Positions 9,991 to 20,861 of a DNA stretch of 64,000 bases are shown one piece after another. Source of the stretch: Prorocentrum cordatum (Eukaryota > Sar > Dinophyceae > Prorocentrales > Prorocentraceae); contig CAUYUJ010006336.1 of assembly GCA_963575745.1 (NCBI GenBank), forward strand, positions 141,001 to 205,000. Reading direction: 5' to 3'. The notes beneath the pieces were generated by a model. It saw only the letters and a program-made list of their open reading frames with translations, made no database searches and was not told where the DNA came from. The translations under genes and the position numbers were made by a program. The stretch's first letter is position 1. Each line of letters begins with the position of its first letter.

Positions 9991-10191
9991 ACCAGGGCTT
10001 CCTCCTCCTTACTTCCTCTGTCATAACTTTTTGTGTGTTGCACGGATTTATAACGTGTTGTATATCTCGTAGCTATTATGCATGTCTGTATGTTGAGGCC
10101 ACGGCCTCGCCAACCTGACCTTAGCAGGCCCGGACAAATGTCCGATGTGGTGGTTCGGTTTTGGCCTCCGTCCTCCTTCCCTGCAACAGCA

Positions 10192-11190
<999 letters not shown>

Positions 11191-11780
11191 ATACTTTTGG
11201 ACGATCTGCTCCTCTCACCCCATCATCCTCCTCTACTCCCTTTATGTTGCGACCAGTCAGGCGAAACTTTGTTATCCTTGTTGGCCCTGAATGTTATGAT
11301 CTTCGCCCTGTGAATATCAGGGACATCGGGTTAAACACGGAGGACCTTTGATGGAGCGACAGAACACCAGTTTTCCCATGCTGGTCACGGTCAGCGGTTA
11401 CCAACGCTTCAACGCAACAGGCCAAACCGGCCCGCGGGCTCAGCCAGCCAGCCAGCCCGTCCAACCACCCGATCCGAGGCCCAGGCAGCCCAACGAACAC
11501 AGCCGCCCCAGTCAACACCCCCAGGCAGCGGCAACCACGCCCAGCCAGCCCGCCAGCTAACTCAGTTAGGCCATCTGACAATCGAGCCCAGCTCTGCACG
11601 CCAACAACCCCTCTGCAAGCAGAGCAGGGCGGCGGATCGAAGACGGGTGCGGCGAATCACCGCCGCCCCCTGCCTTTTTGAAACGCCTACGCGGCCGAAC
11701 GATGGGCCGAAATCAAGCCAAGCTATTGGACTATGTGTTCCCCCAGCCGTTGTGGAACCCGTTTAAGGGAACACTGGGAG
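11191..11780. other. Unique spacer without a supported gene
   Basis: Moderate-GC text with a CCAGCCAGCC-rich patch near 11440-11560. No coding or repeat structure was found. Confidence 0.4.
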
Positions 11781-11905
11781 GGAGAGGGAGGAAAAGGCGG
11801 AGGAGGAGGAGGAGAGGGAGGAGAAGGCGGAGGATAAGCAGATGGAAGAGAAAGGAAGAGGGAGGAGGAAAGGGAAGAGAAGGCGGAGGAGGACAAAGAT
11901 GAGGC
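11780..11905 (+). repeat. Purine-rich GGAGAGGGAGGAGAAGGCGG repeat
   Basis: Imperfect GGAGGAGAAGGCGGA units on the + strand; low complexity. Confidence 0.7.
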
Positions 11906-12105
11906 CTCTTGGGGCCCTCTTGGGGCTTTGGGAGGCTTCCTGGGAGCCTTTGGAAAAAAGGGGGCTCTAAGGGGCCTCTTGGGGGCCTCCTGCGGCCTCC
12001 TGGGGGGTTCCTGGGACCTCTTGGGAACCATTTGGAAACCTCTTTGGGGCCTCTTGGGGACCTGTCGGGGGCCTCTTGGAGCCTCTTGGGGGCTTCCTGG
12101 CCTTC
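11905..12105 (+). repeat. Degenerate GGGGCCTCTTGG minisatellite, block 1
   Basis: Runs of GGGGGCCTCTTGGGGCCTCC with a period of roughly 12-15 bp. The minus strand reads as PQEAP/PKRPQ peptide repeats. The same degenerate unit recurs at 30395-30690, 50440-50650 and 50885-50985, and in reverse near 63730-63900. Confidence 0.7.
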
Positions 12106-12118
12106 GGACGTTTATATG

Positions 12119-12144
12119 GTGTCGGACATCCATACATATATACG

Positions 12145-12204
<60 letters not shown>

Positions 12205-12275
12205 TAGACAGATACGTATACGACCATCCTTCGGGTGATCAAGACGTTGGGGGGAGGACAGAACCAAGTGCTGGG
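12119..12275 (+). repeat. (TA)n tract plus dispersed TATACGACCAYCC element, copy 1
   Basis: (TA)n with TACACACATA interruptions at 12130-12205 is followed by GTATACGACCATCCTTCGGG and GGGGGGAGGACAGAACC. A second copy with the same order lies at 15810-15897. Both are followed downstream by CGATCTCAC-rich text. Confidence 0.65.
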
Positions 12276-12749
12276 TAATGCGATGGGTGTGATGATGACG
12301 GTGGTGGTGACGCGCCCTCGAGTTAGCGATGACGCGTGATAGCGATGCGTCGCTGCGATGTAATGTCTCTATCGTTATCATTATCGGTAGCATTTTTCGA
12401 TCTCGTTATCGATTTCACGTTCGGTATCACTAGTGGTGCCTCTATCGATCTCACCCCGAACCTCGGATCTATACATGTGCTACCCCCCCCCGCCGGGGTC
12501 TACCGTTCTTTACGTCGGCGTCCAAGTGGGGCGATGATGTGATGTTGTGTTCCTGTCCATGTGCTGATTGACTGTTGGAATATGCAATGCGAGAGAATTC
12601 CCTTTGAACTGCAAACCTTCAGGCGCAGTACACGCGGTGGGGAGTACCCATTGCAGATCCCCGACGTAGTGCAGACGTAGTACCCAAGTCTACGCCCAAA
12701 TTCTGCCGCGGCCGATCGCGCAGTCAGCAGGTCGCGCATGATGTGCTCC

Positions 12750-12905
12750 ACCATTTGGCCCCGTATTGGCCCACGTGCCGCCGTCCTTGTGCCAGCCGTC
12801 GTGCTGGGCCGAGCGGGCCTTGGTGGCAAGCAGCTTGGGTCCTGCCTTGGCGTTGGCGCTCCTGTGGATGCGGTATTTGATTGAACGCCACGCACGGTTG
12901 GGGCA
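12750..12905 (-). pseudogene. Minus-strand coding-like segment, basic protein
   Basis: On the minus strand one frame reads RSIKYRIHRSANAKAGPKLL, then ATKARSAQHDGWHKDGGTW, then ANTGPNG. This is clearly protein-like but without start or stop. Next to it, in another frame, comes MVEHIMRDLLTARSAAAEFG. It may be a further exon or frameshifted part of the gene that ends at 12946. No domain is recognised. Confidence 0.4.
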
Positions 12906-12945
12906 CGTTCAGCTCCTTAGTGGTCCACCGAAGGTGACCGTTATT

Positions 12946-13526
12946 CTAGATTAGACGGGCATGCTCCTCGATGTAATCGAACCCCTGGACTGCTTTCGAC
13001 TCATCCATGAGTTCTGTTTTGTTTGTTGAGGTCGCGGTGGTCGAACGTGAAATACCTGATCTTCAAGCCAGGGAGGTGCATGAGCAGGTGCTGCAGCGCC
13101 TTCGTCCCTGCTTTCTCATTGATGCCCCACGCGGTCTTATGCGCCTGACCAACGCACATGCTCGGACGGCTGTGCATGTTGATATTGTTCTTCGCGACGT
13201 AGCGGCTGATGGAGCACTTCCCGCCGCCGCCCCTCGGCGCCACGAGCAGCTGCGTGGTGCTCGTCCTTCCAGCGGAAAGGCAAGGGCCGGTCCTTGAATG
13301 TCTTGCGACGGGGGTGCTCCAAGATAGCGCCTCTGTCAATGTCCTCGCGGCGATCGGGCGCGATGTCCACGAAACGCACGACCTTCTTCATTGGGCCGCC
13401 CGCCTCGGTGTCAACAGGTGTACACGGGGGATCCTTTGCAGAGTGTGCGGTGCCCGTCTCGTCCTCTGAGAGGATGGAAAAACTCAGCTTGTGCATGGTG
13501 AAGTCCTTCGCGACCGCCGCGATCAT
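12946..13526 (-). pseudogene. Frameshifted hypothetical gene, minus strand
   Basis: From ATG 13526 the minus strand reads MIAAVAKDFTMHKLSFSILS and continues as normal protein (KKVVRFVDIAPDRREDIDRG). Near 13255 the sense shifts to another frame (QLLVAPRGGGGKCSISRYVA, then NNINMHSRPSMCVGQAHKTA, then GLKIRYFTFDHRDLN). Near 13010 it shifts again (TELMDESKAVQGFDYIEEHA), ending at TAG 12946-12948. Two indels in an otherwise well-preserved text suggest a recent pseudogene, a retrogene or sequencing errors. A possible degenerate spliced leader lies about 85 bases upstream of the ATG. The function is not recognised. Confidence 0.5.
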
Positions 13527-13611
13527 CGCAGCGACGCGCGGCGCCGCAGAGGGTGGGGGGGCGCGCGCGGGGGCGCAGCCAGCCAGGTGGTGCCAGGGCG
13601 GATCGTCCCTT

Positions 13612-13633
13612 GAGCCACAATTCGGGCAAACCG
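13612..13633 (-). other. Possible degenerate relict spliced leader (minus)
   Basis: The minus strand reads ATTGTGGCTCAAG, which matches the 3' half of the dinoflagellate SL (ATTTTGGCTCAAG) at 12 of 13 positions. The 5' half matches poorly (14 of 22 overall). It lies upstream of the minus-strand gene starting at 13526. It could be chance. Confidence 0.25.
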
Positions 13634-13803
13634 CGGAAGATGAGAACGCTGCGCTGTTACCACGCGCGTGGTTAATTCATGTTGTCGCGGGGTATCGCCT
13701 GGGCCTCTGGCGGCCAAGATGAGCCCAAACATCGGCTGAGCCCAAACAGCTACGATACCGAATATGTCGACAAGGACATCCGCAGCGCAGTTGGTTCGTT
13801 TCC

Positions 13804-13988
13804 TCCTCCGTCGTTTGGCGCTCTGTCCCGCTGCGCCTGCCCTGCTCTCTCCCCCTCGTTCTCTCGCTCTCGCTCGTTGTGTTCTGCTGCGGTTCATCCT
13901 CCGTCGTTTGGCGCTCTGTCCCGCCGCGCCTGCCCTGCTCTCTCCCCCTCGTTCTCTCGATCTCGCTCGCTGTGTTTTGTTGTGGCTC
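13804..13988 (+). repeat. 93-bp tandem duplication
   Basis: Two copies begin at 13804 and 13897 with TCCTCCGTCGTTTGGCGCTC and include TGCCCTGCTCTCTCCCCCTC; a few substitutions separate them. The period is 31 codons, so open frames on both strands pass through with a repeated 31-residue peptide. Confidence 0.85.
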
Positions 13989-14113
13989 CAGTGGCCAGAG
14001 TGGAGCTGCTCGGCAAGGCTGCGCGCGGCGCGCGTCAGCCCCAGTCGTTCGCGTGGCCGCGGGGCGGGCCGCGCTGCGCCAAGAGCCTCGCGTTCTTGGC
14101 CGCCCAAAGGGGG

Positions 14114-14596
14114 CTAGCGGTGCTTCACGCGCACCTGGAGGGTCCGCCACCAGCTCTCCCAGGTGGCGGTGGTTTTCTCGACCGCCTCCTCGGCCTCCTC
14201 GGTCTTCTTCTCAGCCTTCTCGGCCATCTGCTTGGCCTTATGCAGCTCCTTCTCCGTCTTCTCCAAGGAGTCCCGCGTCTCGCGCAGCTCCGCCCGCGCG
14301 TTCTTGAGAGCGGCCGTTTTCTCCGTGAATTGCTCCTTGGGGCGGTTGGCAACCGCCTCTGCCGCGGCGGCCCTGTGGCTTGCGGTGTACTTCTCTTTGT
14401 AGTGGTGGTTCGAACGGCGGGAACGAGCGTCCAGCGCGCCCTCGGGGGACCTGCGAGCTGCTGCGCGCGCCTCCTTTGGCAGTTTTGCCACTGCTGGCTT
14501 GTTGCTCAAGTCCTGCTCTCTCTTCGCGGCCCTGCGCACCTTGTTGTTGAACAGCTTCTTCTCGTAAGCCGGGGCCGCTCCCTTTGGGTTTCCCAT
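14114..14596 (-). CDS. Lys/Ala/Glu-rich coiled-coil protein, 160 codons
   Basis: Minus-strand ORF from ATG 14596 (MGNPKGAAPAYEKKLFNN) to the stop at 14114-14116; a further in-frame ATG lies five codons upstream at 14611. The N-terminal half is basic (KVRRAAKREQDLSNKPAVAK). The C-terminal half is a strong heptad-like coiled coil (RETRDSLEKTEKELHKAKQM and AEKAEKKTEEAEEAVEKTT), ending TWESWWRTLQVRVKHR. The shape recalls ORF1 proteins of the LINE elements nearby, but no zinc finger or RNA-binding domain is visible and no endonuclease or RT follows. Codon use and the lack of internal repeats support coding. Confidence 0.55.
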   Translation of the reverse strand: MGNPKGAAPAYEKKLFNNKVRRAAKREQDLSNKPAVAKLPKEARAAARRSPEGALDARSRRSNHHYKEKYTASHRAAAAEAVANRPKEQFTEKTAALKNARAELRETRDSLEKTEKELHKAKQMAEKAEKKTEEAEEAVEKTTATWESWWRTLQVRVKHR

Positions 14597-15060
14597 GGCG
14601 GCGCGAAGCACGGGGCGGGGAAGCAGTTAAACCTTGAGGAGCCACTTAAACTTTGAGCTGAAACAGGTACGGAGGAGGAGCGGGGAAAGAGGAATACGCA
14701 GGATACGCGGGATCACCTAGGAACGGGCCCCGTTCGTTTGCGAATTATTTTCTGTAACTGTGGCGCTCTCGAGGGCATTAAAAATTGATGCCGCCATCAC
14801 ATGTCGTGCTTCCTCCTCCGCCTCCTTTTCCTCGCTCTTCATCGCTTCCTCGCTCATGATCAGAAGAAGTGTTGCGAGAAAAAACGCACGCCAGGGCAAA
14901 GTGCCCGACGCCAACTTTGAAACCCATTGCACAACGTGGAGAACGAATACAACGTGGAGGAATGGGAAGGAGAGGGCGAGGATGAGGAATACGAATAACA
15001 TATGCTCGCCCCCCGCCCCAAGTGCTGGAGGATGAATATAGAAAGGGTGACGAGGAGGAT

Positions 15061-15548
15061 GCCTCGCAGAGGTCCCCCAAAACGCATTGAAAACGATGCT
15101 CCCGCCTGAGAGGTCCCCAACAAGCATACACAAACTGAAGCTCCCGCCTGAGAGGTCCCCAACAAAACACTCAAAACGAGGCTCCCGCCTGAGAGGTTCC
15201 AGCAACAAAAACAAAAACGAAATCCAAGAGCCACCCCTCTCGTCATTGTAACTGTTTTTTAAACAAAAAATGTTTTAGAGGAGAACTCCTCCCCCCCGAT
15301 TCCTCCTCTTCTTACCCGCCCCCCTCGGATGGGAGGAGAAGTTCTCTTCTGACACGTAGTTTTTGTTTGTGTTGTTGGTGCCAGTTCCAAGGATGAGGGG
15401 GTGGCTTCTGCATTTCTATAGTTTTTTTGTAACCTCTCAGGCGGTAGCCTCGTTTTGAGTGGTAGTTTTGGGGATCTCTCAAGCGGGCGCTTCCTTTTGA
15501 ATGTGGTTTTGGGGACCTCTCAGGCGGGGGCCTCGTTTTGAACGCTTG
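15061..15548. mobile_element. Foldback-type element with subrepeat-built arms
   Basis: The left arm (15061-15225) holds about four tandem units of 41-42 bp with the core CCCGCCTGAGAGGTCCCCAA (15101, 15143, 15184). The right arm (15430-15548) holds three units in the opposite orientation (ACCTCTCAGGCGG at 15432, a variant at 15472, and 15514). The centre carries a second, nested inverted repeat (AGAGGAGAACTCCTCC at about 15270 and GGAGGAGAAGTTCTCTT at about 15330). Long inverted repeats built from short tandem repeats are the hallmark of Foldback elements. No transposase is present. Confidence 0.7.
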
Positions 15549-15630
15549 GCAAGGCTTTGCTTGATTCACTCCCGTAAGGGGATTCGAAGGATGAGGATGG
15601 GGAGGAGGAGGGGGAGGCGGAGGAGGAGGA

Positions 15631-15632
<2 letters not shown>

Positions 15633-15667
<35 letters not shown>
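15633..15667 (+). repeat. (GA)n microsatellite
   Basis: Uninterrupted GAGAGAGA run of about 30 bases, followed by degenerate GAGAGAGATAG. Confidence 0.9.
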
Positions 15668-15670
<3 letters not shown>

Positions 15671-15804
15671 CGACACCGAGAGAGAGATAGGGATAACGGA
15701 GAAGCGGCATGGAGTGGGAATGAGAGCGGTTTCTTTCCGAAGCTTTTAAAGGCCGAAGGCGCCCCATAAGATGAGGCAGAATGAGGTGGACCTCTGCGGG
15801 GGGT

Positions 15805-16150
15805 ACCATACACACACATCTATATATATATAAATATGTGTGTATAAATACAGCTATACGACCACCCTCAGGGTGAAGAAGGTTCGGGGGATGAACCAAC
15901 GTCTCATTCGATCGGTCCTACTATCGATCTCACTATCGATCTCACTATCGGTCTCACTCGACCGATCTCATTCGATCGATCTCACAATCGATTTCACTCG
16001 ATCTATTTCATTCGATCGATCTGACGATCGATCTGACTATCGATCTCACAATCGATCTCACCATCGATCCCACTGTCGATCTCACAATCGATCTCACATT
16101 CGGTCTCACGGTCCATCTCACTATCGATACTACAATCGATCTCACAATCG
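15805..16150 (+). repeat. TATACGACCAYCC element copy 2 and CGATCTCAC array
   Basis: (TA)n-like text (15820-15840) precedes CTATACGACCACCCTCAGGG, homologous to 12210-12265. Then come many 10-14 bp units of the type ATCGATCTCACTATCGATCT (15915-16150), several of them palindromic (ATCGAT). Confidence 0.7.
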
Positions 16151-16971
16151 ACGTCATCATCATCAACATCATCGTCATCAACGTCATCAACATCATCATC
16201 ATCACCATTATCATCATCGGGACAACATCATCATCATCACCATCATCATCACCGGGGCACCATCATCGGGACACCATCATCATCATCATCATCAGAATCA
16301 TCATCATCATCGGAACACCACCATCATCATCATCATCATCACCATCATCTCATCATCATCATCATCATGAACAACATCATCGACATCATCATCACCACCA
16401 TCATCATCATCAGCAACATCATCATCATCAAACTCATCAGCATCATCGGGACAACATCATCATCGTCACCATCATCATCATCATCGGGACACCATCATCA
16501 TCATCATCAACAACATCACCGTCATCATCACCATCATCGGGCCACCATCATCAAAATCATCATCATCATCACCTCATCAGCATCCTCATCAACATCATCA
16601 TCAGCATCATCATCATCGGGACACCACCGTCGTCATCATCACCATCAACATCATCATCATCATCATCATCATCATCATGATCATCATCATCGGGATACCA
16701 TCAGCATCTTCATCTTCACATTCACCATCATCATCTCATCATCATCATCACCTCATCAACATCATCAGGGTCATCAACATCATCATCACCATCATCGGGA
16801 CAGCATCATCATCATCAGCAACATCATTATCATTAGCATCATCATCGGGACATCTTCATCATCACCACCATCACCATCATCATCATCATCATTAACATCG
16901 TCAACATCATCATCATCATCATCGTCATCGTCACATCGGGACACCATCATCATCACCACCATCACCATCAC

Positions 16972-17005
<34 letters not shown>

Positions 17006-17031
17006 GTCATCATCATCATTAATATTATCGA

Positions 17032-17077
<46 letters not shown>

Positions 17078-17086
17078 GGGACACCG
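16150..17086 (+). repeat. Degenerate (CAT)n array with regular CGGGACACCAT insertions
   Basis: More than 900 bp of CATCATCAT with repeated interruptions CATCGGGACACCATCAT or CATCGGGACAACATCAT (for example 16256, 16266, 16447, 16487, 16616, 16936 and 17076). The long poly-Ser/His/Ile/Asp ORFs here are artefacts. Confidence 0.95.
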
Positions 17087-17088
17087 GC

Positions 17089-17243
17089 GGGACACCGGCG
17101 GGACACCGCGGGCCATCGGCCCCTGGAAGGGAGTCATTTGGTCCGGCCGCGCCTCAGCGGGAGGCGGGACACCGGCGGGACACCGCGGGCCACCGGTTGC
17201 CGGAAGGGAGTCATTTGGTCCGGCCGCGCCTCAGCCGGACGAG
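17089..17243 (+). repeat. 77-bp tandem duplication
   Basis: The block GGGACACCGCGGGCC through AAGGGAGTCATTTGGTCCGG to CCGCGCCTCAGC occurs at 17100 and again at 17177. It is preceded by GGGACACCGGC micro-repeats that grow out of the CATCGGGACACC array. Confidence 0.9.
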
Positions 17244-17553
17244 ATTTTCTTCTCGCCCGCCCACGCAGCTTCGCCTCGCCCGCACGCACGGCACGCACGA
17301 ACACGAAACCGAAACCGATTTCCGGGTAGGGGGGTTCTCCGTTCCACTTCGATCTCACCCCCTCACCCCCTCACCTCCGATACACACACAGTTCACATAT
17401 GATATTTACCGCGATTCTTTGTCTCACGCTGACTGAATCTGTCGGAGTGCAACCTTGGGGTGGGGAATCGGACCCAGCGGTTAGATCTTATTCAGATGAG
17501 CGCCTGAACACCATTAAACAGTCCCCGAGGCACCGACGGGTGACCAGCGTGCG

Positions 17554-17934
17554 ATGGACAACTCGGTGGTCATATGCGTTCTCGCAAAGGAGGCCGATAA
17601 GTCAAACCCTGCGGTGAAGGCTGCGATGCGGCGCGGCTGGCTTCTGGAGTGCAACGGGCTGTCTGAGGAGACGTGCACGGAATACATCGCCACTTACCTC
17701 GGGGTACCCCAGAAATCACTTGACAGTGGGGCAGCCCCGCTGCGGGACTTCATCGGAAAGGTCTCTTTGGGTAACCCCTTGTTCATCCGCGAGACCATCG
17801 ACCAGCTGCTGCTCCATGACCTTGTCAAGGTCCGGAAAAGGCGGGACGGCGAGGCCGACCTCAGCTACCACCAAGACCTCGAGGGTGTCAACATCGCATC
17901 CTGGTACCAGACTTCCATGGTGGGAGAGACCATC
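17554..17934 (+). CDS. Exon of a probable STAND/AAA ATPase (soluble adenylate cyclase-like)
   Basis: Frame 1 reads MDNSVVICVLAKEADKSNPA, then WLLECNGLSEETCTEYIATY, then PLRDFIGKVSLGNPLFIRET and IDQLLLHDLVKV. The layout LxLxxLSEEE..EYI..YLG followed 40-50 residues later by GNPLFIRE..DQLL matches the C-terminal half of the NTPase module in bacterial and eukaryotic class III adenylate cyclases and related STAND ATPases (known family pattern). The frame ends at TGA 17938, but a GTGAGC at 17935 is a likely splice donor. The P-loop and cyclase domains are not in the window text I can read. The exon at 18472-18660 is the likely continuation. Confidence 0.5.
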
Positions 17935-18471
17935 TCGTGAGCGATAAACGCGACTTCAACATGCTCGCGGTCATGATTCCCTGGCCCCGACCCCACGGAT
18001 GCAGGTGCTTGCCGCCGCGGCAGGGCGCGATCGCCTCGCGCAGAGCACGTCCTTGCGACCGCGTATCCGGGGGGTCGCGGTGAGACATCCAGACCGCTGG
18101 GGCGTGGACATCGACGCTGGTGGAAATTCGGCTCGATTCCCAGAGCAGACAAGCGGTGGTCGATGTTTTTGGGGCATGCGTGGATTCTCTGTCCAATCTC
18201 CTGGGCCCCAGAGGGGGCCCCAAACCCTTGTAGTTCCCGCTCTCTGCTCAAGTAGCCCAGGGCGGTCTCAACACCCAAACCTCGGGCGCGGAGCGCCCCA
18301 GGGGCCGCCTCTGAGATGGCGAGACCGTCCTGGACCATTCGGGGGGTTTGTTGGGGCCAGTGGGGACTACTTGGGGGGGCTGTCTGTGCGCAACCCGGAG
18401 CCTTCCGATGCGAATGCCGCCAGCGTGCCAACATGTGCGCCGTGCATTCCCGCGCGGACGTGCTCATGTTT

Positions 18472-18660
18472 GTCGCTCATGGCCATCTGCCTGCTGGAGT
18501 CGCTGGACCCGCTGCAGGCCGCAGTCCTCAAGATGAGTACGGTCTTCACGGGGCCGTTCACCCTGCCAGACCTGGCGTCCTCCAGCTGCTCGCGGTGGGC
18601 CGGCGCCGTCAACTTCGACCACTTGCGCCTGTTCCGGGCGGTGCTCAGAAGAGAAAAAGG
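18472..18660 (+). CDS. Second exon of the probable STAND/AAA ATPase
   Basis: Frame 2 reads MAICLLESLDPLQAAVLKMS, then TVFTGPFTLPDLASSS and NFDHLRLFRAVLRREKG. The pattern (..LDPLQ..VLK.ASV.G..F....L) is the winged-helix region that follows the GNPLF motif in the same family, here about 540 bases after the first exon. A GTACGG at 18661 is a candidate donor. The acceptor was not located. Same strand, matching order and spacing favour one split gene; the intron holds no repeat I recognise. Confidence 0.5.
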
Positions 18661-19490
18661 TACGGATACCGGCGGTATCGGCAGCGGTATCATACCGCTA
18701 GCCTTCTGTCGTTTTCCCCTTTGTGGGCCTTCCGGGAGGCCCTCGTCGCCACGGCTAGATCTCCGAAGTGCTGGTCAGATTGCACGCCAGGAAAGGTCCG
18801 TGGAGAAGCGGGGTCGGTACCTTTTGTTCTCTCAGGTGCAGGACCTCGTGAGGCGGCGCGCAAGCGGGGGCGGAGGAGGAGTCTAGGGTTCAGTCGGGCA
18901 TGTGCCTCTACAGGAAGAGTGCTCGAGAACAGTAAAGAATCAGTTCGGGGATTTCTTGGCGTGCTCTTCTGATGTTTTGCTCATGTTTGACTATCCTTTC
19001 TAGTTTTCTTCCGAAATCCGCCTGCACACCGCAGGCCCATTCCAAGAAACCTTGCCTCCAGGGTGCCCTGGGTTTCTTGGGTTTCGAGGGTTTTGCTCTG
19101 GCAGGCGTGACGTGATGTGGGCTCAAAAATCATTGGACATCCTTGGATCTCAGGGTTGGGTTTCTTGTGGAAGGCTTCTTGTGGACTGGCCTCCACTGTA
19201 GGAGGACATGCCCGACCGAAGGAGAGTGCCAGGGGAGCTCGCTCGTGCCGTGCGGGGGGGCCTCTGGGGGAGGGAGGCCACGGCTGGGAGCGCGGCTCGA
19301 AAAGCCTACAGGATGGGTAGGCAGCAGGTTTTGACCAGCGACTCGAGCCATCGAGGATAACATTACATCGGGCCTGTCCCGAGGAAATTCAAACGTATCC
19401 CAGTGCGACCCTACCTAGGAGTTGGAGCCTCTAGGAAAGCAACATTAGTAGGAGCGGTAAACGCCGTCCTCCTCCTTCTCCTCAGCAGCA
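18661..19490. other. Downstream of the ATPase exons; no supported gene
   Basis: A small hairpin AGCGGTATCATACCGCT lies at about 18685-18701. VQDLVRRRASGG-like text (18838-18880) could be part of an exon but is too short to call. A motif like the right end of family E (CATGCCCGACC, 19205) and one like its left end (TCGGGCCTGTCCC, about 19370) occur in the wrong order. Confidence 0.35.
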
Positions 19491-19499
19491 GCAATAGTG

Positions 19500-19632
19500 G
19501 ATGCTGTGGTTCGCTATGCTATGCTCTGCTATGCTATGCTATGCTATGCTATGCTATGCTATGCTATGCTATGCTATGCTGCGCAATGCTATGCTGGGCT
19601 GGGCTAGGCTAGGCTATGCTATGCTATGCTTT
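19500..19632 (+). repeat. (ATGCT)n pentanucleotide array
   Basis: About 20 copies of ATGCT, perfect at about 19533-19578, decaying to GGGCTAGGCT and TATGCTTTTGCC at the right. Confidence 0.95.
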
Positions 19633-19857
19633 TGCTTTGCCTATGCTTTTGCCTTCACTTGTGCCTTTGCTTTTGCTTTTGCTGGGCACCCAGGGAGCGC
19701 AACTGGGGGAACCACTCCCAGGGGACCGGGGGAACCGCCCAGGGCGGTTTACACTGCCCGGCCCTTTAGGCCAACGAGTAAGAACCCTTCTAGGCAGAGC
19801 CTAAGTAGGGAAATAGTAAAAGACGATTTATTATTATCATAATTATTAATACTATTA

Positions 19858-19890
19858 TCATGATGATGATGTTGAGGATGATGATGATGC

Positions 19891-19958
<68 letters not shown>

Positions 19959-20042
19959 ATGCTGATGATGGTGATGATGATGATGATGATGCTGATGATG
20001 ATGATGATGATGATGATCATGATCATGATCATGATCATGACA
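19858..20042 (+). repeat. (GAT)n array ending in (CATGAT)n
   Basis: GATGATGAT with GCT/GTT variants, finishing with four GATCATGATCAT units at about 20014-20040. The poly-Met and poly-Ile ORFs are artefacts. Confidence 0.95.
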
Positions 20043-20860
20043 AGTTTGAATAGTTCCGGCGGCGGCGAGGCAAAGGCAGTCCGCTCCAGCGTGAGGCTAA
20101 TCGGGGCAACCGATTGGCGAATTGTCCGCCGTGCAAGAGGGAGGAAAAAGATGAGGGCGGCCGCGCGGGGGGAGGGGGAGGAGAAAGCAATCAGACGTGG
20201 AAGAGTTCCGCGTAGAGCAGGCCGGTGCGGCCAGCCGAGGCAGCGGGTACCGTGGCAGCAGCTGGGGCCGAGGCCAGGGCGCACCCACGAGCGCTGCCAG
20301 GGCGCAGTGGCGATGGCGAGCAAGTAGGGAACCAGTCCAGGAGTCCGAGGGCAGGGAGGGAAGAAACACACAAATAATTGTAGATCCCCAGGTAAGTTAG
20401 GGAACACATGGGAAGATGGGAAGACGAGCATCTTCGCTTCGTTTCTCGTTCGCCGTTTCGGGGCTTTGCATTGGCAGGAGTCCACGCACAAGTCCGCTGC
20501 AGCACGTCTGCAAGGTCGTTGCTATGAGACTTGAGTCATCGGGATTCTACAAACCCTGACCCTAGTTACAGAGTGAAGACGTGGCCTCACTGAGGTCCCC
20601 GTCTTCGCACGGTGGATCAGAAGTCTTTGGGCGTTTTGGGTGTACAACATCCGCAGAAACGACCCCCTATCCCTAAGGCCTCTGGCCCTCCCGACTTCGG
20701 TGCCCTCCCAAAGGGTTGGGGTCCCCTTTTCTGGTTATAACCACTTAGATGTGGGCGTCAATGAGGGCCCTCCGAGAAGCTATCTCGGGAGCCTTCAAGA
20801 AGGAGCCGGCCCCTCCTGGGGCTGTCCCCGTGTTTCCTGGGAAGTCTAGCACTAGCAAAG
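20043..20860. other. No supported gene
   Basis: Mixed-composition DNA without a long protein-like frame or clear repeat. A Gly/Arg-rich frame at 20197-20400 is weak. Confidence 0.35.
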
Positions 20861-20861
20861 C

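Noticed and set aside
12119-12215. (TA)n as a replication origin or promoter
   Set aside because: Only a dinucleotide tract shared with a dispersed repeat copy; no further evidence.
16150-17086. Long Ser/His/Ile/Asp and poly-Met ORFs
   Set aside because: Products of the (CAT)n array.
16150-17086. CRISPR array (regular spacing of CGGGACACCAT)
   Set aside because: The spacers are CAT repeats, the spacing is irregular and the genome is eukaryotic.
19205-19400. A third family E inverted-repeat element
   Set aside because: End-like motifs are present but in outward-facing order and the rest does not match; chance or a broken remnant.
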